Positions 50,697 to 62,600 of a DNA stretch of 64,000 nucleotides are shown piece by piece (position 1 is the stretch's first letter; each line of letters starts with the position of its first letter). The DNA is taken from positions 9,532,480 to 9,596,479 of the forward strand of contig OX393573.1 in the NCBI GenBank assembly GCA_947652115.1. Reading direction: 5' to 3'. The stretch is from Blastomussa wellsi. Taxonomy: Eukaryota > Cnidaria > Anthozoa > Scleractinia > Plerogyridae. The notes under the pieces are model-generated. The model saw nothing but the letters and a program-made list of their open reading frames with translations, was not told the origin of the DNA and did no database searches. Position numbers and translations under genes: made by a program.

Positions 50697-50930
50697 AATA
50701 GTGTAAAATGTGTATATTTCGAACGAAATGTTCATCATCAGAGAGGTCAACTCACTCCACTGTGGTTGCCTCAGTAGCTCAGTGGTTAGAGCACCTTTCA
50801 TGAGATTGGGGTACAGTGGGTTCAAATCCCGCTCGGGGCATCTGATTTTTTCCGGCAATTGTTCTGTATAATATAGATAGGCATATCAGAGTTGACCTCT
50901 CTGATGATGAATAGTGTAAAATGTATATCC
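50697..50930. repeat. tRNA-like unit inside a hairpin repeat
   Basis: A tRNA-like unit on the plus strand (about 50,766-50,840; TAGCTCAGTGGTTAGAG and GGTTCAAATCC) is flanked by inverted arms, TTCATCATCAGAGAGGTCAA on the left and its complement on the right at about 50,890-50,912. It sits in an intron of the host minus-strand gene. More likely a SINE/foldback than a working tRNA gene. Confidence 0.7.
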
Positions 50931-50934
50931 TGAC

Positions 50935-51111
50935 CTTGAGGTTAGAGATGCCAAGATTACTGGGTGCACCATCTGTCAGACCATACTCAGTGGGCTTCAA
51001 CAAAAGAGTAGAAACCAGACCTCTTGAGATGAATAAACCGAGCAGGAGCATAGAACCAACTTCCTTTGTAACTTCTGCAAGTGCACCTTGGGCAGTGAAT
51101 GTCATGTTATC
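50935..51111 (-). CDS. Host gene, internal exon
   Basis: Acceptor TATTTCTAG; frame NMTFTAQGALAEVTKEVGS and SRGLVSTLLLKPTEYGLTD, ending CTCAAG|GTCAGG. Smooth open frame with normal codon usage; family not recognised. Confidence 0.6.
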
Positions 51112-52125
51112 CTAGAAATAAGAGATAAGTATAATTTACTCGAGAGTTAAGCAGTACAATGTCCAAGTGAACTAAAGAACAACATTGGATATCATGTTTC
51201 ACCATTATCCACCAATGCTACAGTGTATGTTCTCCTCTCGTGTCATAATTGATTCCAGGGGATACCTGACGCATGCTCTCCCCCCCCTCCCGTCCCATAC
51301 GCCTATGTGCATGTCACATAAGAACCTAGCAAATGGCCTAAGCTCACCAAGAGATATCTGGTATCTGTTATCTGCGAGGTCATGGGTTCGAATCCTGTCC
51401 ACTGCTCGTGTCTATTTGATCATCTCATCATTACAGTCAGTTCATAATGATACATGGAATGTTAATTTGTACATCTGTTTTTATAAATATATATAATGAA
51501 TAATAATAATGTTGCCGGAATGCAAATGCAACAGGATTTGTTATTCAAAAATTTTTCATAACACCCATATATGGTTGGGAAGTGGGACAGAAAGCCCTAC
51601 ATTGCAACTTACAACTACTCCATTCATGTACATACCTTTCACGTTTTTTAGCATGTTAAATTTTTTAAACTGTAACTACATATTTTTATTTCGTAACTTA
51701 TTTTGAATATTATAAAAATTTAATGTATTTTTAACACTGAATCAGTTATTCTGTCTGTGCTACCCTCTCAAAATAAAACTGCAAATTACTTACTATGAAG
51801 AAAAATTCTGCCATAAAAATTGTGGATAAAAAGCAAAGTTGTGGGTGGCAAAATCGCTGTGAGGGCATTCTCGTCCCCTTCTGGTCTGGCCATCGCCAAC
51901 ACCAGAAGTCTGTGATTCACAGACTCATTGTCACATCTGACCAATCCATTTGGCTGAAAATTACAGAATGAGTACTCTGCGCATGCTCACAATTTGGGGG
52001 CAGCCACAGGTCTCAATCCCTGGTGCAGACCAGAAGGTTCATGGACTCTGGGGACGAGAATGCCGCAAGGGCTGATATAAATGATTAGGAATAGAAGGTG
52101 AACGTACAGCACACATACAAAATAC
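51112..52125. other. Intron with SINE remnant
   Basis: A B-box-like GGTTCGAATCC at about 51,390-51,400 marks a decayed tRNA-like SINE. Otherwise no signal. Confidence 0.4.
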
Positions 52126-52695
52126 CTTTTCTACTTGCCACAAGTAGTTTGGTGGAAGAAGGACACCTTCCTGTACCATATGCCACAGGACACCATCCCT
52201 TGTAGCACTAAAAAGTCCTGAAGAAGGTTTAATTTGAACCACATTATAAACAATAGTTTCAATCATAGATGAAAGTTCACTGAGAGCAGCTCGAGAGTCC
52301 TGTGAAAGCCTCTGAAATACTCCTGTATTTTTTATTTTTAAATCAAAAGCATTGTCCTTAACTGCATCTTGGAGTGTGGAGTAAACAGAGCCATTGTTGT
52401 CAAGATAGTGTCTTGTATGGAGTTCCTCAATAGCTTGGTTTATACGAACATTAAGATGTTCAATGGCACGCAGTCTTCTCTGAGCTGTTTGTTTTTGTAG
52501 TGATATAAGAATGAAGCAGGCCCAGACTACATAACCAACGTGGCGTAACTTTCTGACTCTGCTAGGACCAGGGAAAGGATATAACTGCTCTTCCGTCCCG
52601 GAAATTTGATTCAGAAATCCTTCTGTCTTTTTTATTGTTCCAGGTTCAGGGACTCTTTCCGTTGGTCTTACAGGAGTTGCAATACCTCTTGCTAC
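52126..52695 (-). CDS. Host gene, large internal exon
   Basis: 570 bases between acceptor GTTATTTCAG and donor AAG|GTATTT. It encodes a basic/proline start, then RKLRHVGYVVWACFILISLQ (helix with many hydrophobics), a helical region with QRRLRAIEHLNVRINQAIEEL and SMIETIVYNVV, and the end WHMVQEGVLLPPNYLW. No internal stops. A real conserved-looking gene that I cannot name. Confidence 0.7.
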
Positions 52696-54558
52696 CTGAA
52701 ATAACAAACAGAAAAAGCAAAAAATTATAAACTAAGTCGTTATGGGTTGTAGAGGGATAACATCAGTGCTAGGCATTAATAATATATTTGAACACAATAA
52801 GGTCCACAGAAAAAGAGCGATAATGCAGCATTATGACCTACTTGAACAACGTCTAAGCTAACCTTTGAGCAAAGCCTAAGCTAACCTTTGAAGAATGAAT
52901 TGTCTATAAAACTCTAAATGCTGGAATGCATAAATACCACCACTTTCATCATGGCCAATAAAATTTAAATTTTCAATACGTGGTCGGTCGCTGTTAATTG
53001 TTTTCAATCTGTTTGCTTTTTATTTTTTGTGCCACTGTATCAACTATGTTATAAAAGAATTGGTTCATACTTTTAGCTGTGAGTATATAAAGTTATGGAT
53101 GCACTTGGAAAGCTTCAAGAGCACTCAAGAAGCTAGAGTTGCTTAACGATATCAGCTTGAGCAAATCTTACACTTCTTTCATGCTCTCCAAACTTCCCGT
53201 GTGCATCCACAGTACAACTCATGCTAAGCATGAACCAATTCTTAAATATAAAATAATTAAGAAACTATTAGAAAATATTGGAATGGAAATAATGAATTGA
53301 CTGGCTGATAGAGTAATTGGTGCTCTCAGCTGCCTTTTGTTGTGTAACATATACATGTTATTTGCTGGCTGAGGGTCAGTCCATATAGTGAAAAATGTTG
53401 CCCTCGGCCTGCCGCCATGGGCAGCATTTTCAAGACTGAGGTCACAGTTTTTCCATACCTATACCCATAGAAATAGGAGAACCAAGCACGCATACAAAGT
53501 ACAAACACGAGAACAATGTCTTTCATTTTTATGGTCAAAATGGAAAGCGGCGTGACTCGCGGGCTCGTACGTACGTACATCTGTATGAAAGAACGACATC
53601 AATATGGCGGCCATAGTCCAGAGAGTTCAACCTGGTTAACATTTTTAAACTAAGGTTACCATAAGCTTACATCGTTGCTATGTTATGGTCAATTGACAGC
53701 TGCCAAAAGAAGGTATCCGCTGACCAGCATCACATGATCAGATCATGGGCTCAGATTGAGAGCTCATCGAGGTCACATGTTTTTGGAAGTTGACCGCTGA
53801 CCAGGTCGTGGTTTTCCATTGATCGCAAGTCCAAATTTCTTTCCGCTGCTTCTGGCAGGATTTTGTAATTTTCATGGTCATTCTCAGCGGAATTTCTCCA
53901 ATTGGAGTTGACTTTTTTAATTATTCTTATTTATTTTGGCTGTGGAATCTTTCTTGAGGACTTTTAATGGAGGCAATTTCACAAATTATTAAGAACCAGC
54001 CAAAAATACGGAGCTCTGCTTTTAGGCTTGGCTAAATCTATATTCAAAGGGGACAGACTACAATGTCAATGTTGGCCCCTGTAAAAAAATATCTAATTGC
54101 CATAACCGTTCATCAGTAGGATGCCTAAAATGCTTGTAATTCCACAATTGCAGTTACATTAGTTATATTAGTTTAAATATGTAGGTTGAGCGGAAGCAAC
54201 AATTAATTTTGATATTATTTGGATATGGGGCAACTGATGCCAGCTATTTCAGTGAAACTTCAGCCCCTCGAATGAGAATGCTCGTAGCGTAGAAAAACAT
54301 CATAGAAACTAATGGTTGCATCAGATTAATATCGGTTAAGTGTTCCAACAAAAACTTACTTTTCGAAAAGGTTTTGTTGCTGAAAAACCGGACTGATGAA
54401 TGAATTACAGAAATGACTGTAACAATTTTGTTTGTGCAGTTGTCCTTTAATAGATAGATGAAAGAAAGACTGACTGACTGACTGAATCACTGAACGAACG
54501 AACGAACGAACGCACAAATAAATGAAAATGAATAAATGCAATTCATGAGTATAGTTAC
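52696..54558. other. Intron, with MITE fragment and microsatellites
   Basis: Contains a degenerate copy (53,386-53,456) of the 5335-5446 palindrome (shared AAATG.TGCCCTCG, GCAGCATTTTCAAG, GAGGTCACAGTTTTT) and a GACT/GAAC microsatellite at 54,470-54,512. Confidence 0.6.
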
Positions 54559-54626
54559 CAATGGTTTTGGTGATGGCTTTCTTTGAACAGGATCTGGTGG
54601 CCACTTTACTGAAGGAGGGGAATTAG
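54559..54626 (-). CDS. Host gene, small proline-rich exon
   Basis: 68 bases between TAATTTCAG and GTAACT. Frame: ANSPPSVKWPPDPVQRKPS. Confidence 0.55.
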
Positions 54627-54653
54627 CTGAAATTAGAGCATACGTTTAATAAA

Positions 54654-54785
54654 TAGAGGATATTAAATGGCCGCGTGGAGATACAAAATTTCTCTTGGAG
54701 TGTCGAGAGAGTGCAGCGAACGAGTGAAATATATTTCAGCAGGAGAAGAGAAATTTTGTATCTCCAAACGGCAATGTAACATTCA
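54654..54785. repeat. Palindromic MITE (GGAGATACAAAATTTCTCTT family)
   Basis: Inverted arms GGCCGCGTGGAGATACAAAA and GAAATTTTGTATCTCCAAAC around a GCAGCGAACGAGTG core; outer words ATTAAATGG / AATGTAAC. Related to the half-copy at 3852-3905. Confidence 0.7.
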
Positions 54786-54852
54786 GGCAGGAATTGAACC
54801 TGGGCAACATTGGTGGGAGGCGAGTGCTCTCACCATTGCGCCATCCCCACCC
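54780..54852 (-). mobile_element. tRNA-like SINE head
   Basis: Minus strand: TGGCGCAATGGTGAGAGC (A box) and GGTTCAATTCC (B box). Adjoins the MITE; likely inserted beside or with it. Confidence 0.6.
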
Positions 54853-56324
54853 CCCTTAATAGCAAACAACTTTTTTAGCTTTGTACCTCTTTGAGTATGT
54901 CTGTTTATTGATAGAGTAGTAAATGGTGCCATTTCTCTATGTCCAATTTGTTCAACCTCCAATGGTCTGAGTGATGACAATCTGGTAAAAAGGAATGTTA
55001 TACACTGTAAGTGACACAACAGATTTATAGTAACGTAACACGAAAGGGTTGGACACTCAATTTTGAGAGCACTCACCATTCGGGCGAGTAACCCTCAAAA
55101 TGCACTTGGCCGGATTAGTTTTCACTCGCCCCTTGCCTTTGTCTTGGTCTTGTGTTCTTGTATTCCCTTATATGATGGGTGGCTTTCGGTGTTTTTTGCT
55201 CTTTTTCTTGTCAACAAATTTAGAAACTCCGGATATATTTCCACATTTTGGCTGCACGCATTAGCCAGAGTGCTGGTAAAATATGCAAAAACAATTCTTT
55301 TTGCAACGTCATTAAGCAATTGGCAGAGGGTTATAATTTAATGAATAATTCTAGTTAAAGACCTTAAACCCCAAGAAATCACAATTGAGACACGTGCTAT
55401 TGATGAATCTTCGTGAGATCCCTGCAGTTTGCAAGCAAACGTGTCTGTTCTTCTCACGTTTACCTGATCACCGATGGCTCGATAGTGACATGCAGTAGTA
55501 TCACTTTTGTTCCTGGTTATGCAATTATCAAAGCCAAAATTGTCTTTTTACGAAGGACTTTACGAAGCCCAAGGTTGCATTTCAGTGCCAATTTATTGGA
55601 CAGTTCTGAATATAGAACTTTGCAAAATAGAAATGGTATGTTTAGGGATGGAAATTATGTAAAAACATTGTTATTTTTCAATTTAAATAATTTCTTGGCG
55701 ATGAAAATTGCACTCGCCAAACAGGCGAGTGATCTGTGATTTGGACTCACCCGACATTCTAGAAACTTGCCTGGGCAAGCAGGCAAGTGCTAATGTCCAA
55801 CCCTGATACGATTCACTATTTTTCTGATGTCACTTTTAAGCCCCCACCTCATCTTGGTTCATGTGTCTATACTCTGCAAAGGCCTCTTTAGCTTTTGGAT
55901 GGGCTGGGAAATGGGGACAGGTTTAAGAAAGTGTGCGCAGCCTGGGGAGAAGGGAAACAAAAGCATGTGGGGCACCCCCATGCTCTGAAATTTGTTTATT
56001 TTTTCCTTTATTCCCTCTCTTCCCAAGTTTTCTTGTCTTTTCTCCACTGAAGGAGATTCTGTGGAGAAGAGAGCTCATGTGTTGTACATGCCAGTTTTCA
56101 ATACAATCATGTATTTTTAGTAACACATAAAAAATCCAAGGGATGCTTTTCGGGTTAATGGGAGCTGTATGATAATGATAAAAAATACTTTGAATGACTA
56201 ATGTATAAAAACAATGTATAGAAACTGTTTATAGATGTTTTTGTGGGCAGATGGCCAAGATCGAGATTGATGCCAACTTGAAAAAGTCAGGCCGACATTT
56301 ACAAGTTTTCCCATTGCATCTCAT
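54853..56324. other. Intron, no gene seen
   Basis: Short open frames only. Words AGTGTCCAACCC / GGGTTGGACACT near 55,800 and 55,050 suggest the ends (about 55,045-55,806) of one larger, decayed inverted-repeat element. Confidence 0.4.
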
Positions 56325-56572
56325 CAAGGTTCGTACTCCTTTTCACAGACAAATTTCAAGGACTTTTCCAGGCCCTTTCCAGGACTCCATCCAAAATCAC
56401 AATATAAATTCTCCCAACTGTAAGCCTCGCATTTCTTAGAAAGTTAGTTCAGAAAAATTCATTTCTCGATTTTAACAGATTTCCAGGAATTTCCAAGACT
56501 TTCCAATCCTGCAAAATGCCATAAGAAAATTCCAGGACTTTCCAGGTTTTCCAGGACCCGTACGAACCCTGT
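56325..56572. repeat. hAT-like MITE
   Basis: Ends CAAGGTTCGTAC and GTACGAACCCTG, interior rich in TTCCAGGACTTTCCAGG-type words. Flanked by TCTCAT on both sides (part of a likely 8-bp hAT target duplication). Confidence 0.75.
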
Positions 56573-56980
56573 CTCATATAAAATCAGTACTAACATATTT
56601 TACCTTATCCACGGTCCTTCTGTTCTGAATTAACTTGATGTTACAAAAATTAGTGATTTAGAAACGATTTCAGTATAGACGAAGCATAAAATAAATTTAG
56701 CTAATTCTGATCAAAAATCATGATACTTCCCCTTTAATTCCCATTAGAACACAATGGACATTCTAAAATTAAGCAAAGCATGAAATCATTCATCATAAAG
56801 AATGAAAAGGAACACGAATACTCTGGCAGATGAGGCGTGATTACAAGTAGCATCATTTAACCTTTTTTTCTCAACCAATCAGAATGCCCATCCTTACAAT
56901 CACCTATAAAATTATTCTAAAAATGTATATGCTCTATGTCGGTAAAGTGAATAAAACACCTGTTTAATGTTTTAAGCATT

Positions 56981-57172
56981 TTACAGCGTGATGCGCCTTA
57001 GTGTGACCACCCAACTTGTAAACAAGTTAGCCAATCAGATAGCACAAATTTGTTTGAGTTGTCCCACCTCGCGACCGGATTCGTGACAACACCTTTGAAC
57101 ATTCCAAGGAGGCGGGACAGATGGCTCATTATAACTTGTTGGGTGGCCACACTAAGGCGCATCGCGCCGTAA
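56981..57172. repeat. MITE with about 39-bp terminal inverted repeats
   Basis: TTACAGCGTGATGCGCCTTA on the left and its imperfect complement ending GCGCATCGCGCCGTAA on the right. Confidence 0.8.
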
Positions 57173-57196
57173 ATGTTTAAAAAGAAGATAGTTACC

Positions 57197-57420
57197 TGTG
57201 AGGTTGTGTGCTTTCTGCAGGGTGTGGTCCAGTCACCTGCTGTAACAATAACTGCTGAAGTTGCATATTTTGAGACATCATCATGGTCATCATGTCTGTA
57301 TCAACATAATCAGGGATTTCAAAATGTTTTGAAGTAGGTGTCATCGACTGGTAGAGTAGGCGGCTTTTATAAGTGAGGTCTTTGGTCACAAGCTGATTGC
57401 TATGACCAGAGTAGCCGGCG
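57197..57420 (-). CDS. Host gene, glutamine-rich exon
   Basis: Ends at a GTAACT donor (57,195 side). The frame has HFEIPDYVDTDMMTMMMSQ and QLQQLLLQQVTG, a Met/Gln-rich helix reminiscent of the MxxQNxQxHQLxxQ motif in PRR29/C21orf58-type proteins (weak). The upstream exon edge is not clear. Confidence 0.5.
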
Positions 57421-58072
57421 GCATAATAGTCAAGTAACCAGTGGGGAAGGGCTAATTGCCCAAACTTTTTTATTGTGTGTGGAGGCCGGAGACTGGGCGA
57501 GTGAAAAATTACCTGGGTGATTGCGAGTGCTCCGAAATTTTGGTTCACAAACCTGCTTTTACGTCACCTGCATTGCATAAAAGTGGCCACAAAAACCTAA
57601 GGCCATTCAGGTAATGGGCTCCTGACCAGTCAAGTCACATTTTAAAACAAATGTCCAGCATTGCCGAGTCTGCAGTTGGACTATGAATATCTAATTAGTA
57701 TCAGATACCAAAAGTTTCACAAAATTTTAATTTTTTTGGTTTCCTGGTGTTACTATAGGAACTTGCCTGCTGATTTGTCTTTAAAATGAGTTTTAAAATG
57801 CAAATGTTTGGCCTATGTGGCTTCTCAAGACTTAAGAAAACAAAATGTTAATATTTGGCATTGCCTAGAATTTGCCAGATAACTTATTTCAATTGGAAGA
57901 ATTGATAAAGCTATTTCAGGTAAGTAAAAAAATGACAACAAAAAGTCATCAGTTAATTAGATCATGCAGGCATGTCCACGGAATTCCACGTGATTTACAT
58001 TTTTGATATTTTGATTCTGTTGAATATATTTCTTAGCTTCACCTCAAATGTTGATTAATCTGCCTTGTTTAC
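57421..58072. other. Intron, no gene seen
   Basis: No coding or repeat structure recognised. Confidence 0.35.
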
Positions 58073-58132
58073 CTTTCATGTGGTCACCACTAGGATTTTG
58101 CATTGGTGTAGTCTCCTGTTGTCTCTCCTCCT
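58073..58132 (-). CDS. Host gene, small Glu/Gln exon
   Basis: Frame EERQQETTPMQNPSGDHMK ending at a GTAAAC donor; the acceptor side is approximate. Confidence 0.4.
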
Positions 58133-58230
58133 TTTGAAGTAAAAATAATAACAGGCAATTTATGACACTTTTGATCTTAAAGATTATTTTCAAAATTAAG
58201 TTTTAATTGCCAATTCTTTTTAAGGTACTG

Positions 58231-58402
58231 GTAATAGACCAATTCCGATATATTAAAATTCTAACATGGCGCCGAGGCTTAGGGGAATAAAACAAAAGAA
58301 ATTATTTATTCATCCCTAAGCCTCGATGCAAAATCTTTTGTTTTATTCCCCCAAGCCTCAGTGACATGTTAGAATATTAATATATCGGAATTGGTCTATT
58401 AC
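58231..58402. repeat. Palindromic MITE
   Basis: Arms GTAATAGACCAATTCCGATA and its complement, with secondary inverted words GAGGCTTAGGGGAATAAAAC / TTATTCCCCCAAGCCTC inside. Confidence 0.85.
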
Positions 58403-59765
58403 ATATAATGATAAGATGACCTGTAAAATCTGTATACACGTAAAAGAAAAAAGCTATTTTTATTAACTCTTAAGAAGGCCAGGTGATGTGATTTCCTTGT
58501 CCAGGGAGCAATACTGTCTTAAATTACTATTTTTTCAGCAGACCACTTGCTTGGGCCCTTTCCCATCACATAATCAATGATTAATAATTATTGATGATCT
58601 CAAATATAAAGAGCTTACTTTACTATTTTACTTTGATTCTGATACCATTGAAACTTGAACCCAAGCCCTTGTTTTGTAGACCATTTTAAATAATGATTTT
58701 TTGAAGCCAGGATAATCAAAGGCCCCTATGAGCCCGCTCATGGATGAATTGGATGACTATAGAAAAGTTGATTGAATAAAGAGAGAACAGGAATTGATCA
58801 TTGTGGAGTTCTTCTTGGTACAGCAGTAAAAAAAGGAAAATAAACATCTTTTGATGCATGGTTTCTGATGTCAAATGGTTGTTTATCGACACCCTTTGGG
58901 TGGTTGAATGCATTCTCTGGTAAAATCATTTCATAAATTATGAATAATTATTTATTACATAGTTGAAAATAGATTTTAACAGAGTGCAACAACAAAAATC
59001 AAGATAAACACTGCTCTTATTAGGAGCATTTTCTTTCTTATAATGGTAGGTCCACTGAAATTACTGACTACCACAATGTGGCACATAAAAGCTAAAAGGA
59101 GACATTCTAGCTAATTAATAATCAACATTTGTGTTCCTTTATGATGGGGCCTAGTAGTTTCATTTGATTGTAGTCCTAATGATGTTACCACCAAGTAACC
59201 CCAATTGTTATCGGACAAAAATGTCGCCTGTCTATAAGCCCCCCCCCCCCCAAAAAAAAAAAAACCCTGCCAAACCTTACTGTCTAGGACAAAAACAATA
59301 CTTAGTAGAGGAGGCCAGGGATAGGTTAATAAATAAGTTAATAAGAATAGAGTGAGTGATCGACCACCATCCAACTGCCTACTAAGCTCATGGATGGCAT
59401 CATCCATCATCCATGGGCAAAAATGAAATGGCCAGAAAAGCCTTACACAAAAGGGAGGTCTGGATCCCAATATGTTGCCATAGTAACAAAATTGTTGATC
59501 ATGTATTATGGAATACATCTACAGTTGAGTTTTACTGCAAAGAATCAAACATTCTCTGAAACAAATTGGTCAAGATATCTCATAACTTCACATTTTGATA
59601 AAAATTTGGTTGAGGTAGTGATGATCTTTCAACTGCTAATTTTTGGTCCCTTAGTAACAAAATCCATGGAGAACAAGTTTTATTGTAAGAAAATTGCCCT
59701 CAGCATTAACCTCCCCATTGGGATATGTCATCATTAACTAACACTAGCAACAAACTGATACATAC
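58403..59765. other. Intron, no gene seen
   Basis: A C-run followed by an A-run at about 59,240-59,264; otherwise nothing. Confidence 0.35.
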
Positions 59766-59827
59766 TTTCACTCTTTGAAAAAGTTGATTACTCTTCCGAG
59801 TTTCCTCCTGCAACAACTGTTGGAAAC
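59766..59827 (-). CDS. Host gene, coiled-coil exon
   Basis: Between CTTACATGTAG and GTATGT on the minus strand; frame FQQLLQEETRKSNQLFQRV. Confidence 0.5.
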
Positions 59828-60797
59828 CTACATGTAAGTAGAGTTTAAAAAATGTTATTCATTCCACAAGTAGCAACCATCTGACATTAATGGCCTCTAA
59901 AGAAGCTCAAATGGCTGAAATGCAACTTGATGTTCTGATAACTAATAATGGGGAAAACAGATATCAAGGGCAAAAGAAATATTTCTCTGTTCAGAAGACA
60001 TTTCCTATTAACGAGTTTTACCCTTTTGCCTCTACAATGTGAGTTTACTAATAATTATAGTACTAGACTGCAGTACTTTGATCCTGACTAAAGCAACGGC
60101 AAGTTTACTTGTTTGTGTTTGTTCTTCTTTTCTCTATAATTTAGAGATTTAAGTAAGCCTAAAAGCAGATCTACCTAACTTCTTAATGTTTTTGCTGAAG
60201 TTTACAGTTGCACACACACATGTATAAGATAAATTGAAATTTTAAATAGCTGTGATGTTTCCATAAGACACAAAATCACGATGCATGAGAGAACACAATG
60301 ATTTCATGAACACTTGAAACATTACATCAGTCACATGGAACGTCATGATCATGGGAAGGTCTGTTCTTATAGTTCCTCGTGAGATACACAGACTTCCCGC
60401 ATATAACAGAACATTACATCTCCTTCCTCCAAGGTAAAAATCTCTCTATATATATATTGATCAAACAGCAATGCACTTTTACAATAATGAGAAAAATCAA
60501 ATCACTGAATGTCAGTCCACAAGATCTAAATTCTTAAGTCAAAGTTGAACCAATTGAAAAAAAATGTATGTGAGCAAGCTAATTAAAATAATTAGGCTTC
60601 TCAGTCCAACTAGAGTTCAAAATTTGAAGTCAAAAATCTCCTGAGGAGTTTGTTTACTGGTCGATCTACACAATGGCTGTTGACCATCAGGATGAGAAAC
60701 ACCTGCTTGACTCTGTAACAGGGTTGCTGGAGTTTGGCAGATCAACTTGGTCATGAGGAATGTTGACAAGTTTCAGTTGAGCAGGAATAAGGAGTGT
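59828..60797. other. No gene seen
   Basis: AT-rich, no coding signal. Confidence 0.35.
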
Positions 60798-62600
60798 TCA
60801 GACCTGGGGCCTTTTCTGGAGATTCTTGAATGGACTCCTTTGGGAACCAGAACCACTGTTGTGAGACTCATTGTTGTGGCCGATGGCAGACTGGTTAAGA
60901 GTCTTGAAGAATGAGGAATTTCTTACAACTGTGCAGTACTCACATTCAGCTGGGAACATGCTGACCTTCTTGCCAACAACAGTCATGGGAGTAGGATCAT
61001 AAGCAGTTTCTCCACCTTGACACAGCAAAGTTTCACCATCACAATGTGATGCCATTTGGTACATAATTCCTTCTCAACAAAAGAGGCTTGCTCCTCAGCC
61101 TCAATCTCATAGTTGTGAGATTCTGGATCTCCAACTAGGTGTCTTGATGCATAGTCAGCTGAGTTTGAAACACCAGGAAAAAACTCCACAGTAAAGCAGT
61201 ACTGCTGTAGCTCCAAGAGCCAGTGTTCCCTTAGGCTGCTCAGACGGTTTAGATGATGGATTGTTGAACAAAGCCACAAGAGGCTTGTTATCGGTGATGA
61301 CCTTGAACTCTTTGCCATACACATGGTTCATACAGACCTGGGGACATTTTTTCAAGGACTTTTCAAGGGCAAATCACATTTTTTCAAGTATTTGGTTTCC
61401 ACTAAATTTGATTGACATAATTAAAGATTATTTCCAGTCCATAATGCACTATCTCTGCTTGCAATGTTTATAATGGCTCCCAAGGTATGTCAAATCACAG
61501 CAAAGAACTATACCAGCAAACACCACACGAACATAAAACACTGTTCCACTGTTTCAAGCTGAAAATTGTGTATAGCTGAGATTTCAAAGTTTTCTGTGTG
61601 CAAGACAATGTTGTGTTCATGATGTTTTATTTATTTAAGGGGCTTTCTATAAGATTCAAGGACTAATGGGGAAAATTCAAGGACTTTTCGAATTTTCAAG
61701 GCATTTCAAGGGGTTGATGCTTTTTCAAGGACTTTTCAAACAGGTGGAAACGTTTGATTGCCCAGTAGATTGCCAATGCATCATGGTCGATTTCCAGATA
61801 CCTTACTTGAGTGGGAGTAAGCAAACAGCTAGCATAGTGCAGGAGTGTCTCTTCTTTGATTGATTCATCCCTTTAGAACAACACCGAGGCCAACAGGGCT
61901 ACCATGAACAAAGATAGAAATGGGTTTCTCGGGGTCAAAGTACCTAAGTGCGGTCTTGGTCGACAATGCCGCTTTGAGGAATTCAAAGGATGACTGTTCT
62001 TCTTGTACCCACTACCACTTAACTCCATCACAGGTCAGCTATTGAAGAGGTCTGGTGATCACTGAAAAATCCTGAATGAATCTAGAACAGAATGCAGCAG
62101 AGCTAAGGCTTCATACTTTGAATATGTTGGTTGGCAGAGCCATACTTTGGAGAGCTTTCAACATTTGCTGGATCAGGTGACATTACTTTTTCGGAAAACA
62201 CATGGCCAAAGAAAAGCATAGTGGAAACTCAGAACTGACATTTTAAAGGAATTAGTTGGTTATTAGCCCATTCTCGTTAAGTTGGCAGAACACTTGTTTC
62301 AGATGTTGGTCATGGGTGTCATTGTCTATACCACCAACATGGATGCCATCACTGATCACAGGCCTGGGTATACCACAGATTGAGTCACTCACTTTCTTTT
62401 GAAAGACCTCTGCAGCACACGAGAGACCAAAGTTGTGATGCTTGTATCAGAACATGACCAACATGAGTGGAGAATGTGGTCAGTGGTCTCCAGTCAGAGT
62501 GAAGCAGGACCTGGTGGTACATTGTCAATGGCGGGAATGATGTGCTGTTGCCGATGATAGCTTTGATTAGAGAGCGCATATTCACACTTATTATTCAACA
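60798..62600 (-). pseudogene. Gypsy-type pol remnant (RT C-terminus and RNase H)
   Basis: On the minus strand 62,050-61,860 carries words such as FEFLK and FDPEKPISIFVHGSPVGLG (RT/RNase H start), and 61,360-61,080 carries VYGKEFKVITDNKPLVALF then LLELQQYCFTVEFFPGVSN (RNase H). Between them a segment at about 61,335-61,745 rich in TTTTTCAAGGACTTTTCAAG looks like an inserted MITE. Frames are broken throughout. Confidence 0.7.
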
